Counted from the stretch's first letter, positions 9,534 to 18,376 are shown. The stretch: 64,000 bases of DNA from Rhodococcus globerulus NBRC 14531 (GCF_001894805.1 NZ_BCWX01000009.1:1-64000), one strand, 5' to 3'. Notes: a model not told the origin generated them from the sequence alone. Translations and numbers: made by a program.

Positions 9534-11093
9534 GTGCCGAACCGCAGTGGCGTCATGACCTTAAAGCACTACCCCGTGGTAATCGTCGGGGCCGGTCCAT
9601 CCGGAATGACCGCCGCGTCACTACTGGGCCGATACTCCACGAACTGTCTTGTGCTCGACAGGTGGGCGAGCGTTTTCGCGCAACCGCGAGCCGTTCACCT
9701 CGATGACGAGATCTATCGCATCCTCGGCGATCTAGGTATCGCCGAGGAGTTCGGCTCGATCTCACGAGCCGGACAGGGTCTACGGTTGATCGACTCGGAC
9801 ATGAGCACGATCGCAGAATTCACCCGCAACCCGACGGAACAACCACACGGATTCCCCGCGGCCAACATGTTCGACCAGCCCGCACTCGAAGCGGTACTGC
9901 GAGCAAGAATGGACCAAGGCGGCAATGTGACATTTCGTGGCCATTGCGAAGTCTCCGACGTCATCAACGAACGCGATACGGTACGCGTGATCTACACTGA
10001 AAGAGACACTGGGCGAGTACATTCGGTCACGGCGGACTACGTATTGGGCTGCGATGGGGCCAACAGCGTCGTGCGCTCCGCGATCGGATCACGGATGACG
10101 CACTTGGGATTCGAGCAACGGTGGCTGGTCGTCGACATCGCCACCACCGCCGACTTGCAGCTATGGGATGGCGTCCACCAACTGTGCGACCCGCACCGCG
10201 CGGGAACTTACATGCGGATCGGTGAGACGCGCTATCGGTGGGAATTCCGATTGCAGGATCACGAAACCGTGGACGATTATCGTGACCTCGATACCTTGCG
10301 TCCGCTGTTCGACCCGTGGCTCGGAGCTGTCGTCAACTCGGATGTGGAGCTGATCCGGGTCGCGGAATACACCTTTCACGCGCAGGTCGCCGACCGGTGG
10401 CGCGATCGCCGAGTATTTTTGCTCGGCGACGCAGCCCACCTCACGCCTCCGTTCATCGGACAAGGCCTGGGCGCCGGCCTTCGTGATGCAAAAAACCTGA
10501 TGTGGAAACTGGTCGCGGTCCGGGAAGGTCTGCTCCCCGCATCCGCGCTCGACAGTTACCAGATCGAACGCAGCCCGCACGCTACCGCGATGATCAAACG
10601 GGCCGTGATGGTCGGCTGGGCGATGACCGGGGGCGGCCATCGGACTGCCGCAGTGCGAAAACGTGTCCTCCCGCCGCTGATCAAGCTTCCCGGCATCGCG
10701 GCCAAAGTGACCGACAGCGCGACCCCCAGCCTGCGTCCATCGCAGTTCGTTCGCCGTAGCGTTCCGACGATTCACGGACTCGCAGGAACACTTTGCCCAA
10801 ATGCGTTGGTGGACAAATCAACCCGGTTCGACGAAATCGCGCCCGACCAGACGGTCGTCGTGACAATGACACCCCCGAGCGACGGACAGCGACGAGAAAT
10901 GACCCGCCGGGGCGCCCACGTCTTGGTAGTCGAAAAATCTTCGCCTCTGGGAACATGGCTGCGGCGCGGCCGGTCCTGCGCAGCGATCGTACGTCCGGAT
11001 CGAACAGTGATGGCGTCCTCCCGGTCCCTGTCTTCACTGCACACCCGAGTACCTGTGCTGCCGGCCCCCGTCGGCGCGGCCAGGCCGGCTTGA
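9534..11093 (+). CDS. FAD-dependent aromatic hydroxylase (MhpA-like)
   Basis: A 519-aa class A flavoprotein monooxygenase: GxGxxG (VIVGAGPSGMTAA) at the N-terminus, the DG motif (YVLGCDGANSVVR) at about residue 175, and GD (RRVFLLGDAAHLTPP) near residue 300. A thioredoxin-like C-terminal domain follows, as in 3-(3-hydroxyphenyl)propionate and phenol hydroxylases. It should add an ortho hydroxyl to a phenolic ring, giving the catechol for the dioxygenase. The start may be GTG 9534 or the ATG at 9555; neither has a strong ribosome-binding site. Confidence 0.85.
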   Translation: MPNRSGVMTLKHYPVVIVGAGPSGMTAASLLGRYSTNCLVLDRWASVFAQPRAVHLDDEIYRILGDLGIAEEFGSISRAGQGLRLIDSDMSTIAEFTRNPTEQPHGFPAANMFDQPALEAVLRARMDQGGNVTFRGHCEVSDVINERDTVRVIYTERDTGRVHSVTADYVLGCDGANSVVRSAIGSRMTHLGFEQRWLVVDIATTADLQLWDGVHQLCDPHRAGTYMRIGETRYRWEFRLQDHETVDDYRDLDTLRPLFDPWLGAVVNSDVELIRVAEYTFHAQVADRWRDRRVFLLGDAAHLTPPFIGQGLGAGLRDAKNLMWKLVAVREGLLPASALDSYQIERSPHATAMIKRAVMVGWAMTGGGHRTAAVRKRVLPPLIKLPGIAAKVTDSATPSLRPSQFVRRSVPTIHGLAGTLCPNALVDKSTRFDEIAPDQTVVVTMTPPSDGQRREMTRRGAHVLVVEKSSPLGTWLRRGRSCAAIVRPDRTVMASSRSLSSLHTRVPVLPAPVGAARPA

Positions 11094-11155
11094 CCGTCGG
11101 GCTGGCCCAGTTCTCGCAGCCCTCGACTCTGTCCTCATCCTCATTTAGGAACCTC

Positions 11156-12358
11156 ATGGCTACAGACATCTCCACCCCGCAATACCGTGCGAACATCTAC
11201 TCGACAGAGGCGATTCTCGATCCGTATCCGCACTACGCCGAGTTACGCGCGTTGGGCCCGGTGGTATGGCTTGCTCGCCATCGCGTTTTTGCCGTTTCCC
11301 GGTACGCCGAGTGCAAATCCGTGCTGCTCGACGACGAAACATTCATTTCCGGCGACGGTGTAGGGCTCAATCCGGTCGCCAACAAGTTGGGTCAGGGTAC
11401 GACCCTCAACAGCGATGGAGACGAGCACACTCTGAAGCGATCCGTCCTGGCGCATCGGTTGACTCCCAAGGCTGTTCGGAAGATGACGTCTGCAATCGAG
11501 GAAAAGGCCGAAAGCATAGTCGAGAATGCCCTCCGTAAGCAGTGGGTGGACGGAGTCGACGACCTCGCGACAGCCTTACCCATGTCGATTGTGCCTGATC
11601 TCGTCGGGTGGCCCGAAGACGGTCGCGACGACTTGCTGCGTTGGGCCGGGGCCACATTCGATGCCCTCGGCCCGATCAACCGACATGCTGTCGGCGCAAC
11701 GAAAGCCGCGGCCGAGATGCTGGCCTTCTCCAAAAGGGTTGTCCGAGAGCGATCCGTACTTCCCGGCAGCATGGGCGAAGACGTTCTCATCGCCGCCGAC
11801 GAAAACAAGATCGACAAGTCACAGTGTCCTGCCTTGATGATCGATTACCTCGCACCCTCTCTGGACACAACGATCGGCGCAATCTCGGGCGCGCTGAATC
11901 TGTTCGCGCAACACCCCGACCAATGGCAGGCCGTTCGCGAGAACCCCGATCTGATCCCGAACGCGGTCAACGAAGTCGTTCGCTTCGAGTCGCCGATCCG
12001 CGCGTTCTCCCGCCGAGCGACACGGGACACCGACGTGGGAGGCTCGATGATCCCCGCAGGCGGTCGAGTGCTGGTGGTGTACGCCTCCGCCAACCGAGAC
12101 CCGCGCGAGTGGCACGATCCGGATTCATTCGACATCACACGCGACGCTGCACGCCAGCTCGGATTCGGCTCCGGAACACACGGCTGCGCAGGCCAAGGCT
12201 TGGCCCGTCTCGAAACACAGACCATCTTGCGCATCCTCGCCCGGCGCGTCGCCCGTATCGAACCTGCAGGCAGCGCGGAACGTGCAATCAACAACGTCAT
12301 TCACCGATACGAGCGGCTTCCCTTGAAGCTGGTCGCAGCAGGAAAGGCACTCTCATGA
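11156..12358 (+). CDS. Cytochrome P450
   Basis: A 400-aa bacterial P450. The haem-binding loop FGSGTHGCAGQGLA holds the Cys ligand, and the ExxR pair is NEVVR. The I-helix reads LAPSLDTTIGA, so the usual acidic/Thr pair is there but the preceding Gly-Gly is replaced by Pro-Ser. The start at 11156 gives the normal N-terminus; upstream in-frame sequence belongs to the preceding gene's end. The next two genes encode a matching ferredoxin and reductase, so this is a complete three-component class I system. It probably activates or dealkylates the operon's substrate. Confidence 0.9.
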   Translation: MATDISTPQYRANIYSTEAILDPYPHYAELRALGPVVWLARHRVFAVSRYAECKSVLLDDETFISGDGVGLNPVANKLGQGTTLNSDGDEHTLKRSVLAHRLTPKAVRKMTSAIEEKAESIVENALRKQWVDGVDDLATALPMSIVPDLVGWPEDGRDDLLRWAGATFDALGPINRHAVGATKAAAEMLAFSKRVVRERSVLPGSMGEDVLIAADENKIDKSQCPALMIDYLAPSLDTTIGAISGALNLFAQHPDQWQAVRENPDLIPNAVNEVVRFESPIRAFSRRATRDTDVGGSMIPAGGRVLVVYASANRDPREWHDPDSFDITRDAARQLGFGSGTHGCAGQGLARLETQTILRILARRVARIEPAGSAERAINNVIHRYERLPLKLVAAGKALS

Positions 12359-12552
12359 AGATCAGCGTCGACTGGGACCGCTGCGAAGGCCACGGTATCT
12401 GCACCGAACAGGCGCCGAAGGTGTTCAGCCTCGACGACGAAGGCGAACTCTCCTATGCGTACGAAAATACAGACATTCCGGACGAGCTCGCTCCCGGCGC
12501 CCGCTCGGCGATCGGCGCCTGCCCCGTTGCCGCGCTGAAAGAGCAACAGTGA
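12355..12552 (+). CDS. 3Fe-4S ferredoxin for the P450
   Basis: A 65-aa ferredoxin with the short CxxHxxC motif (CEGHGIC) and a distal CP (GACPVAAL) typical of single [3Fe-4S] or [4Fe-4S] ferredoxins that feed P450s in actinobacteria. Its start overlaps the P450 stop (ATGA) and its stop overlaps the reductase start, so the three are translated together. It carries electrons from the reductase to the P450 in the cytosol. Confidence 0.92.
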   Translation: MKISVDWDRCEGHGICTEQAPKVFSLDDEGELSYAYENTDIPDELAPGARSAIGACPVAALKEQQ

Positions 12553-13697
12553 GTACCTCCGATCGCCACATCGTCATCGTCGGCGATTCCATTGCAGGAT
12601 GCACAGCTGCACGCGAACTCCGTGCGCGCGGCCACCTCGGACCCATCACGATGATCGGGGCAGACAGCGACGGCTCCTACGCCCGGCCACCGTTGTCCAA
12701 GCACATCCTCAAAGAGGGGGCGAAGGAAGCCGAGGTGTGGGATCTATCGGACCTCGACATCACTGCCATCCGCGGCACCGCGACCGGCCTCGACACCGAC
12801 CTACAAGCAGTTCTACTCACTGATGGACGCCAAGTTCGCTTCGATGCCCTCATCGTCGCAACCGGAGCTCGAGCCCGCCGTATCGGTGCCCCCACCCAAC
12901 ACGGGGAGTTGGTGTTGCGAACATTCGCCGACGCCCGGGAGCTGGGCACTCGGCTCGACGCGGCCGATTCGGCGATCGTCGTCGGCGCCGGCTTTCTGGG
13001 AATGGAAGTCGCCAGTGTATGTGCAGCGCGCGGCATCGCAGTCACCGTGGTAGACGTCGATGCACCGCTCCAACGTATCCTCGGGTCGTTTCTGTCCGGG
13101 GCAATCACCGCCCGTGCGCGATCCTCGCCGGTGCAGATAGTGCGCACCGATCGGCCCGTCGAACTGATCGGCGATCCCGTCACCGGAATAGCCCTCTCGG
13201 ATCGAGAACTACATGCGGATCTCGTCGTGACCTGCGCCGGCGAAATTCCCGACTCGCACTGGCTCGAAAGTTCCGGTGCCGCCGACACACAGGGCGTCGG
13301 TATCGACGCCCGGTGCGCGACCGCAATACCGAATGTCTTCGCTGCCGGAGACGTCACCCATTTTTGTAGCTCGGTGCCACAGCGCAGGCAACCGTTCTGG
13401 TCGAACGCAGTCGCCCAGGGGAAAGTCGCAGCCGCTTCGGCACTGGGTCTCGAACCCACATGCCCTCCGACCGACGACTACTTCTGGACCGAAATCCTGG
13501 GACTGTCGATCAAAGTGGTCGGCCCACTCCCCCTCCTGGGTGAGCCGACCGTTCTCGACGGCTCCGTGAACGAAGGATCAGCTTTGCTCCAATGGACGCA
13601 TCCCAACGGCCGAAAAACGGTGGTGGCATACGGGATCAAAAAATCGGTGGGACTTCTCCGGCGTATCGCACGCGAACAGACAACTCTCTCGAGGTAA
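12549..13697 (+). CDS. FAD/NAD(P)-dependent ferredoxin reductase
   Basis: A 382-aa member of the oxygenase-coupled reductase family. The FAD-binding motif is slightly unusual (VGDSIAGCTAA). The second dinucleotide site is normal (VVGAGFLGMEVA), and a late FAD motif (VFAAGDVTHF) is present. GTG start at 12549 overlapping the ferredoxin TGA. It reduces the ferredoxin using NAD(P)H. Confidence 0.9.
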   Translation: MSTSDRHIVIVGDSIAGCTAARELRARGHLGPITMIGADSDGSYARPPLSKHILKEGAKEAEVWDLSDLDITAIRGTATGLDTDLQAVLLTDGRQVRFDALIVATGARARRIGAPTQHGELVLRTFADARELGTRLDAADSAIVVGAGFLGMEVASVCAARGIAVTVVDVDAPLQRILGSFLSGAITARARSSPVQIVRTDRPVELIGDPVTGIALSDRELHADLVVTCAGEIPDSHWLESSGAADTQGVGIDARCATAIPNVFAAGDVTHFCSSVPQRRQPFWSNAVAQGKVAAASALGLEPTCPPTDDYFWTEILGLSIKVVGPLPLLGEPTVLDGSVNEGSALLQWTHPNGRKTVVAYGIKKSVGLLRRIAREQTTLSR

Positions 13698-13708
13698 GGA
13701 ACACACAG

Positions 13709-14119
13709 ATGACCTTCGGTTCGACATCGTCCGCCCGCCGCTCAACTCTCGTCCGCCACCTCCCCGAAATTGTGGGTCTGGCTCGTACGGCGATCGGCGT
13801 GGCACATATGATCGCGCCCACCCGCGCCAACGACCTCATCGCCGGACCTGACGCGGCACGTGCAACCGTCCGCGCAACGGCTCGAACCTTCGGAATCCGT
13901 GAAATCTACATCGGTGGCGGCCTTTTCGCTGCGACTCTGTGCGCCCCGAAAGCAGTTCGAACGCTGCTGCGAGCCGGCGTGGCGGTCGATGTCTGGGATA
14001 CCGGCGCCTTCGCCATGACAGCCAATCTGCCGCGACGCACTCGAATCGCGGGCTGCGCGATCGCAGGCGGATTCGCGATCGCCGGTACGCTTGCGGAGAT
14101 TCCGCTCCAGCGTTCCTGA
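13709..14119 (+). CDS. Small hydrophobic protein, last gene of the P450 operon
   Basis: A 136-aa protein with ATG at 13709 and a GAGGTAAGGA ribosome-binding site just upstream, 11 bp after the reductase gene. It has several Ala/Gly-rich hydrophobic stretches (about residues 18-32, 60-75 and 108-125) that could be two or three membrane helices. No family is recognised. Position suggests a role tied to the operon's substrate, such as uptake or membrane association, but that is a guess. Confidence 0.65.
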   Translation: MTFGSTSSARRSTLVRHLPEIVGLARTAIGVAHMIAPTRANDLIAGPDAARATVRATARTFGIREIYIGGGLFAATLCAPKAVRTLLRAGVAVDVWDTGAFAMTANLPRRTRIAGCAIAGGFAIAGTLAEIPLQRS

Positions 14120-14189
14120 ACGAGCGGGATTGACGGGTGCCGAATTGTAAAATGTCGTGTGCGTGCCTTGTCGAAGGATTGGATCACCC

Positions 14190-14308
14190 TAGACGGAAGT
14201 GCGTCTAAAATATGTTGCAGCACAACCTGTTTAAAAACAATCAGCCATATCCGAATCACAGGGCAGGATGGATGGATGGTAATCCTGACCCACAGAGACA
14301 GACGTCTG
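14190..14308. repeat. Two AGACG/CGTCT palindromes in a convergent gap
   Basis: TAGACG-N6-CGTCTA (14190-14207) and CAGACGTCTG (14299-14308) share the same half-site. The gap lies between convergent gene ends, so a promoter is not expected; they may be protein-binding sites or chance. The rest of 14120-14398 shows no gene. Confidence 0.35.
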
Positions 14309-14398
14309 CACCATCTGCACAATACGTCGAAATAGTCATGTGCATAAGGCCGTTGGGAAACCTCGGTAAACGCAGCGGCCCGGGAGAGGCGCCGCCCC

Positions 14399-15406
14399 CT
14401 AGGCCGCGGCGTTGTGCGCGCTGCGATCAGGCTCACTACGAAAACGCGATGCACGGCCGTCCATCTTGCAGGCCTTCCACACCAGGCGCGACCCGCGGTT
14501 CATCAGGCCGGCGTCGGTAGCCAGCATGCGGACGTCACCGAAGTAGTTACGCAGAGTCTGACGCGACTCGGACAGATCCCAGAACAGGTCCTTCTTCACG
14601 GACTTCGGGATGTCGAACTGCTTCCAGAACGACTTCGGCGGCACGACGATGGCGTCACAGAGAATGCGCATGACGATCGGGAACAGCAGCGAGAGGACGA
14701 ACCGGTTCGGGCGTGACATCAGCGGGATGCGACGGCTCAGAAGCTTGTGCGCGAACGAGATATGACGTGCTTCCTCGGCCACATGAATGGCCATGACCGA
14801 CTCCATGATCGGATGGATCCGGCCACCACCACGCAACACGCTCTTCTGAATGTGATCGATCGGCTCCTCACCGGCAAGGACACCGACGAAGAACAGCTCC
14901 GGGAACGGACCCGCAACGAGAGGGACGAAAGGAGCAAGCATCTTCATCGGACGGCTCATACCCGGAGCATCGACACCGATGCGGTTGACCATCTCCTGGA
15001 ACATCATCGTGTGATTGCACTCTTCGACCGACTCGTGCGTGCAATAACGCGCCTCGACCGAATCGTTGGGCAACGAGAAGACGTACTGCATCAAACCGCG
15101 AATCAGAATGTTCTCGAACTGAAGACCAACCTTCGCAATGTTCGCCTGACGCCACATACCGATCTCGATCTGCCTGGCCTCCGGCTGCGCCTGATACCAC
15201 GGATGAGCCCCCAACGGATCAGACTCGACCGGCAGGATCCAACGGCGATCGTTCGCAACAACAGCGAACTCGGGAGAATCCCAATCGATGTCGAGATACG
15301 GATCGAAATGCTTGTGCACCGAACCCTCCGACAGGAGCCGAAGCGTCTCGTTGTACGAGTCCTCGGATACTTCTGCGCGCTTGTCGAGCGGCACCGCGAG
15401 CGTCAT
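14399..15406 (-). CDS. AurF-like diiron oxygenase
   Basis: A 335-aa protein of the p-aminobenzoate N-oxygenase (AurF) group. Two ExxH-type metal motifs are visible: EECNHTMMF around residue 125 and EEARHISFA around residue 215, with further Glu residues in the helices between them. These bind a non-haem diiron centre; known relatives oxidise arylamines or hydroxylate lipids or aromatics. A GGGGAGA ribosome-binding site precedes the ATG. It stands alone, with the truncated IS3 copy about 300 bp upstream. The substrate is unknown. Confidence 0.82.
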   Translation of the reverse strand: MTLAVPLDKRAEVSEDSYNETLRLLSEGSVHKHFDPYLDIDWDSPEFAVVANDRRWILPVESDPLGAHPWYQAQPEARQIEIGMWRQANIAKVGLQFENILIRGLMQYVFSLPNDSVEARYCTHESVEECNHTMMFQEMVNRIGVDAPGMSRPMKMLAPFVPLVAGPFPELFFVGVLAGEEPIDHIQKSVLRGGGRIHPIMESVMAIHVAEEARHISFAHKLLSRRIPLMSRPNRFVLSLLFPIVMRILCDAIVVPPKSFWKQFDIPKSVKKDLFWDLSESRQTLRNYFGDVRMLATDAGLMNRGSRLVWKACKMDGRASRFRSEPDRSAHNAAA

Positions 15407-15525
15407 GACATCTCCCCTGCAGTTCTCACCGCAGGTACTTCTCGCGGTGGTCGGTGGAATCGAGGGCCGCTTGCACGATCACACTCGGCCGGTCAGATTT
15501 AATGTAACTCACGGTATCAGTAAAA

Positions 15526-15756
15526 GTGGGCGGTCGGATACCTGAACTCCATAACGCCTTGATCCAATACTTACAAATGAACGACGAGACCGGTTGGACG
15601 AGCTGCCACGACACCGAAATGCTCGAACACCATCTACTGACTCTCTACCGAGACGCAGTAATCACAGGTGCACCAGAAACTGAATCGAACCGGAGTTTCC
15701 GGAGACTGATGTACCCCGAGTTTTCCGGAGTTCGTTTGTTTTACTTCAGGCATTGA
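15526..15756 (+). CDS. Possible partial gene next to IS3 fragment
   Basis: A 76-codon frame starting with GTG. The first 50 residues are protein-like, with amphipathic helices (IPELHNALIQYLQ, then MLEHHLLTLYRDAV). The last 20 residues look like insertion-sequence end DNA. It is best read as a gene, perhaps regulatory, truncated by the IS3 element whose end begins near 15700. I do not recognise the family. Confidence 0.35.
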   Translation: MGGRIPELHNALIQYLQMNDETGWTSCHDTEMLEHHLLTLYRDAVITGAPETESNRSFRRLMYPEFSGVRLFYFRH

Positions 15757-15777
15757 TGCACCCGAGAGAGGTCCACG

Positions 15778-16080
15778 ATGCCCCGACGTTATCCACCCGA
15801 GTTCCGCCGGAAAGTCCTCGATCTGTTGAAGTCAGGCCGCACGGTTGCCGAGGTCGCCTCAGGTCTCGATGTCACCGAGCAGACGATCTACAACTGGCGC
15901 AATCAGGAGCTCATCGATACCGGACAGAAGCCGGGGCTGAGCTCGATCGAGAGCGCGGAACTCGCCGCTGCCCGCCGCCGCATCGCTCAGTTGGAGACCG
16001 AACTGGCCATTGCCACACGGTCCACCGAGTTACTGAAGTCGGTGGTGCTCCCAAAAGGCGGTTCGAAGCGATCGAAGTGA
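15778..16080 (+). CDS. IS3-family transposase OrfA
   Basis: A 100-aa OrfA with an N-terminal HTH (RRYPPEFRRKVLDLLKSG, then VTEQTIYNWRNQ) and a C-terminal leucine-zipper region. Intact, but its partner OrfB is cut off shortly downstream, so this IS copy cannot move by itself. Confidence 0.85.
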   Translation: MPRRYPPEFRRKVLDLLKSGRTVAEVASGLDVTEQTIYNWRNQELIDTGQKPGLSSIESAELAAARRRIAQLETELAIATRSTELLKSVVLPKGGSKRSK

Positions 16081-16238
16081 TGGCCAAGGAAGGACTACCC
16101 GTGCAGACGGCATGCCGGGTTCTGGAGGTGTCCGAGTCTGGTTTCTACGAGTGGCGAAACCGGCCACCCTCGGAACGTTCATTGCTGGTAGGACCCCATT
16201 TGGTGAGCCACTCGCTATCAGAGAATCAATGCGTTTGA
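16080..16238 (+). pseudogene. Truncated IS3 OrfB (5' end only)
   Basis: It begins with the typical OrfB start (MAKEGLPVQTACRVLEVSES, then FYEWRNRPPSERSL) and loses similarity at about 16185-16190, where the end of a second IS3 element starts. The missing 3' part is not found on the far side of that element, so a deletion accompanied the insertion. No DDE residues remain. Confidence 0.8.
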
Positions 16239-17032
16239 ATACAGCTGGCAGCGTACTCATTTGGAGTTCGATACGCCAGCGATGAATGACGGTGCCGGTT
16301 GTTGTAATCCTCCTTCCAGTCCTCGATGACCACCCGAGCTTCGAGGAGGCTGTGGAATTCGTTCATGTTCAAGCATTCGTCCCGAACACGGTTGTTGAAC
16401 GACTCGATGTACCCGTTCTTCCACGGCTGACCAGGTGGAACGTAGCCGATACCGACCTGATCCTCGCAGAACGTCCTCAGTGCCTCGGAGATGAACTCGG
16501 GCCCGTTGTCGCACCGCAGGACCTGCGGTGGGCCGCCCCAGAGTGCGAACGCCTTCTTCAAGGCGGCGACGAGATCCTCTGCCGGGATGGATCTCTCGAC
16601 AATGTTCAGTACGGACTGACGGGTGTGTTCGTCGACCATCGACGCGATCTTGAACTTCCGGCCGTCGGTGGTCGAGTCGAACTGAAAGTCGATCGCCCAC
16701 ACCACCTTCGGTGCATCTGCCTCGGTGATCGGAGTAGTCGAGGCGCCGGCCCGTTTACGTATCTTGCGGACGTTCACTCGCAATCCTTCTTCGCGCCAGA
16801 GGCGTTGAACCTTCTTCTTGTTAATCGCCCAGCCCGCGGCACGCAAATCCGCCCACGCCCGCCGGAACCCTTTTCGCTGGTTGGCTTTGGCCCAGTCTCG
16901 CAACCACTTCCGCAGATCGGCATCCGGATCGGCCGGGGTGTGTCTCGCAAGCTCTTTCCGTTGGGTCGATCGCGGTTGCCCGACGATTCTGCAGGCGAAT
17001 CGCTGCGAGAGCCCCATTGTTTCCTGGAGCAT
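16226..17032 (-). CDS. IS3-family transposase OrfB (orphaned)
   Basis: A 268-aa OrfB with an N-terminal HTH_21-like region and an rve integrase core. The DDE residues can be read in VVWAIDFQFDS, LRCDNGPEFIS and the later Glu in NGYIESFNNRVRDEC. The frame continues upstream of the ATG (WKILSPTAKRNAVV) as expected for a product made by -1 frameshifting from OrfA. An IS110 element now separates it from OrfA, so the fused OrfAB transposase cannot be made. Confidence 0.88.
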   Translation of the reverse strand: MLQETMGLSQRFACRIVGQPRSTQRKELARHTPADPDADLRKWLRDWAKANQRKGFRRAWADLRAAGWAINKKKVQRLWREEGLRVNVRKIRKRAGASTTPITEADAPKVVWAIDFQFDSTTDGRKFKIASMVDEHTRQSVLNIVERSIPAEDLVAALKKAFALWGGPPQVLRCDNGPEFISEALRTFCEDQVGIGYVPPGQPWKNGYIESFNNRVRDECLNMNEFHSLLEARVVIEDWKEDYNNRHRHSSLAYRTPNEYAASCIQTH

Positions 17033-17079
17033 GACGACAGCGTTTCGTTTGGCGGTCGGGCTCAGAATTTTCCAGTGAT

Positions 17080-17290
17080 AATGGAATCAACCCGTTGACG
17101 GAACGGCCTGACCCAGAATTTTCCTGGCCTTACGTGTGCCTTTCTCAGGACCCGTCGACCGACCGTCAGCGGGCCACCACAACACCACAGTGGAGCACGC
17201 GACGTACGTGACCTCGTAGGAGCCTGCCAGCCTCATCCGGCCCGTCACTGGCCTGTCCGAACCTCGCGCCACATCCGAGCCGAGGAGAGG
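17080..17290 (+). ncRNA. Predicted IS110 bridge RNA
   Basis: The non-coding 5' end carries segments in the order known for IS621-type bridge RNAs. (1) Left target guide: 17114-17124 CAGAATTTTCC equals the left flank including the core CC (17063-17073). (2) A weak right-target guide candidate: AGG at 17147-17149, after a GGC...GCC hairpin (17126-17140). (3) Left donor guide: 17217-17223 TAGGAGC equals the element's right end (18366-18372). (4) Right donor guide: 17245-17251 TCACTGG is the reverse complement of CCAGTGA at the left junction (17072-17078). The RNA ends are approximate. Expression is not shown by sequence. Confidence 0.75.
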
Positions 17291-17297
17291 CCACCAC

Positions 17298-18359
17298 GTG
17301 AGACAAATTGCCAACCGACAGCGTATCTACTGCGGCATCGACACCCATGCCGACACCCACCATGCCGCCGTCATCACCGACACCGGAATTCTGCTCGAAC
17401 ACCGTCAATTCGACACCACTGCAATCGGATACGACGACCTGACACTGTGGATTCGCGAGCTCGGAGAACCCATCGCGGTCGGCATCGAAGGCACCTCCTC
17501 CTATGGCGCCGGCATCGCCCGACACCTACGCCACCTCAAGATCACGGTCGTCGAAGTGCCCCGCCCGAACCGCAAACTCCGCCGCAGCGTCGGCAAGAGC
17601 GATCCCATCGACGCCGAAGCCGCAGCTCGGGCAGTCTTGGCACGCCATCAACTCTCCGAACCCAAACACGGCGACGGTCCCATCGAAGCGATCCGCGCAC
17701 TGCGTGTCGCCAGATCCAGCGCTGTCAAAGCTGCGACCGCATCGATGAACGCCATCCGCGCCATGCTCGTCACCGCACCGGACACGTTGCGTGCACGGCT
17801 GCGCGGACGTAGCACCACGGCACTGCTCGATGCCTGCACCGCACTCGACGCAGACGTTGCCCAACTGGCCGACCCTGTCAACGCAACCATTCTGGCACTG
17901 CGCTCACTCGCCAACCGGACACGTCAATTACGCAGAGAAGCAAACGAACTGAAAAAACACCTCGCCAAACTGGTCAATGAGGTAGCACCCACCACGTCGG
18001 CCGTCTTTGGGCTCGGTCCCGACACCACCGCCGCACTTCTGGTCACCGTCGGAGACAATCCGGGCCGCTTGAAATCGGAATCATCCTTCGCTCACCTCTG
18101 CGGAGTAGCACCGATTCCCGCTTCATCAGGCAAGACCACTCGTCACCGACTGCATCGTGGCGGCGACCGACGCGCCAACCAAGCACTTCACACCGGCGTC
18201 ATCGTCCGCCTCCGATACAGCGACAACGCCCGCTCCTACGCGCAACGTCGCACGTCAGAGGGAAAATCGATGCCCGAAATTATCCGCTGCCAGAAGCGCT
18301 ACCTCGCCCGAGAAGTCTTCACCGCACTCCGACGTGACTACCGCGCACTGACCACTTGA
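17298..18359 (+). CDS. IS110-family transposase (DEDD recombinase)
   Basis: A 353-aa protein. The N-terminal RuvC-like DEDD domain shows YCGIDTHADTHH, then GIEGTSSYG and SVGKSDPIDAEAAAR. A coiled-coil middle follows (about residues 205-225), and a C-terminal transposase_20 domain carries LCGVAPIPASSGKT with the candidate catalytic Ser. GTG start at 17298 with GAGGAGAGG upstream. All expected parts are present, so the enzyme may be active. It would work with the RNA encoded just upstream to recombine a target dinucleotide with its own ends. Confidence 0.92.
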   Translation: MRQIANRQRIYCGIDTHADTHHAAVITDTGILLEHRQFDTTAIGYDDLTLWIRELGEPIAVGIEGTSSYGAGIARHLRHLKITVVEVPRPNRKLRRSVGKSDPIDAEAAARAVLARHQLSEPKHGDGPIEAIRALRVARSSAVKAATASMNAIRAMLVTAPDTLRARLRGRSTTALLDACTALDADVAQLADPVNATILALRSLANRTRQLRREANELKKHLAKLVNEVAPTTSAVFGLGPDTTAALLVTVGDNPGRLKSESSFAHLCGVAPIPASSGKTTRHRLHRGGDRRANQALHTGVIVRLRYSDNARSYAQRRTSEGKSMPEIIRCQKRYLAREVFTALRRDYRALTT

Positions 18360-18376
18360 CGTCTATAGGAGCGTCC

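Larger units (their letters stand above)
17074..18374 (+). mobile_element. Complete IS110-family element, about 1.3 kb
   Basis: The boundaries come from restoring the IS3 frameshift region: the left flank ends CAGAATTTTCC (17063-17073) and the right flank starts CCTTCGCG (18375). A CC dinucleotide is present at both junctions, as expected for the shared core of IS110 insertion. The element has no terminal inverted repeats, a 224-bp 5' non-coding end, one transposase gene, and only 15 bp after the stop codon. This is the layout of IS110-group elements that encode a bridge RNA at the 5' end. It appears intact. Confidence 0.85.

Noticed and set aside
14190..14308. AGACG/CGTCT palindromes as operators of the AurF-like gene
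   Set aside because: They lie at the 3' ends of convergent genes, not at a promoter; kept only as a low-confidence repeat feature.
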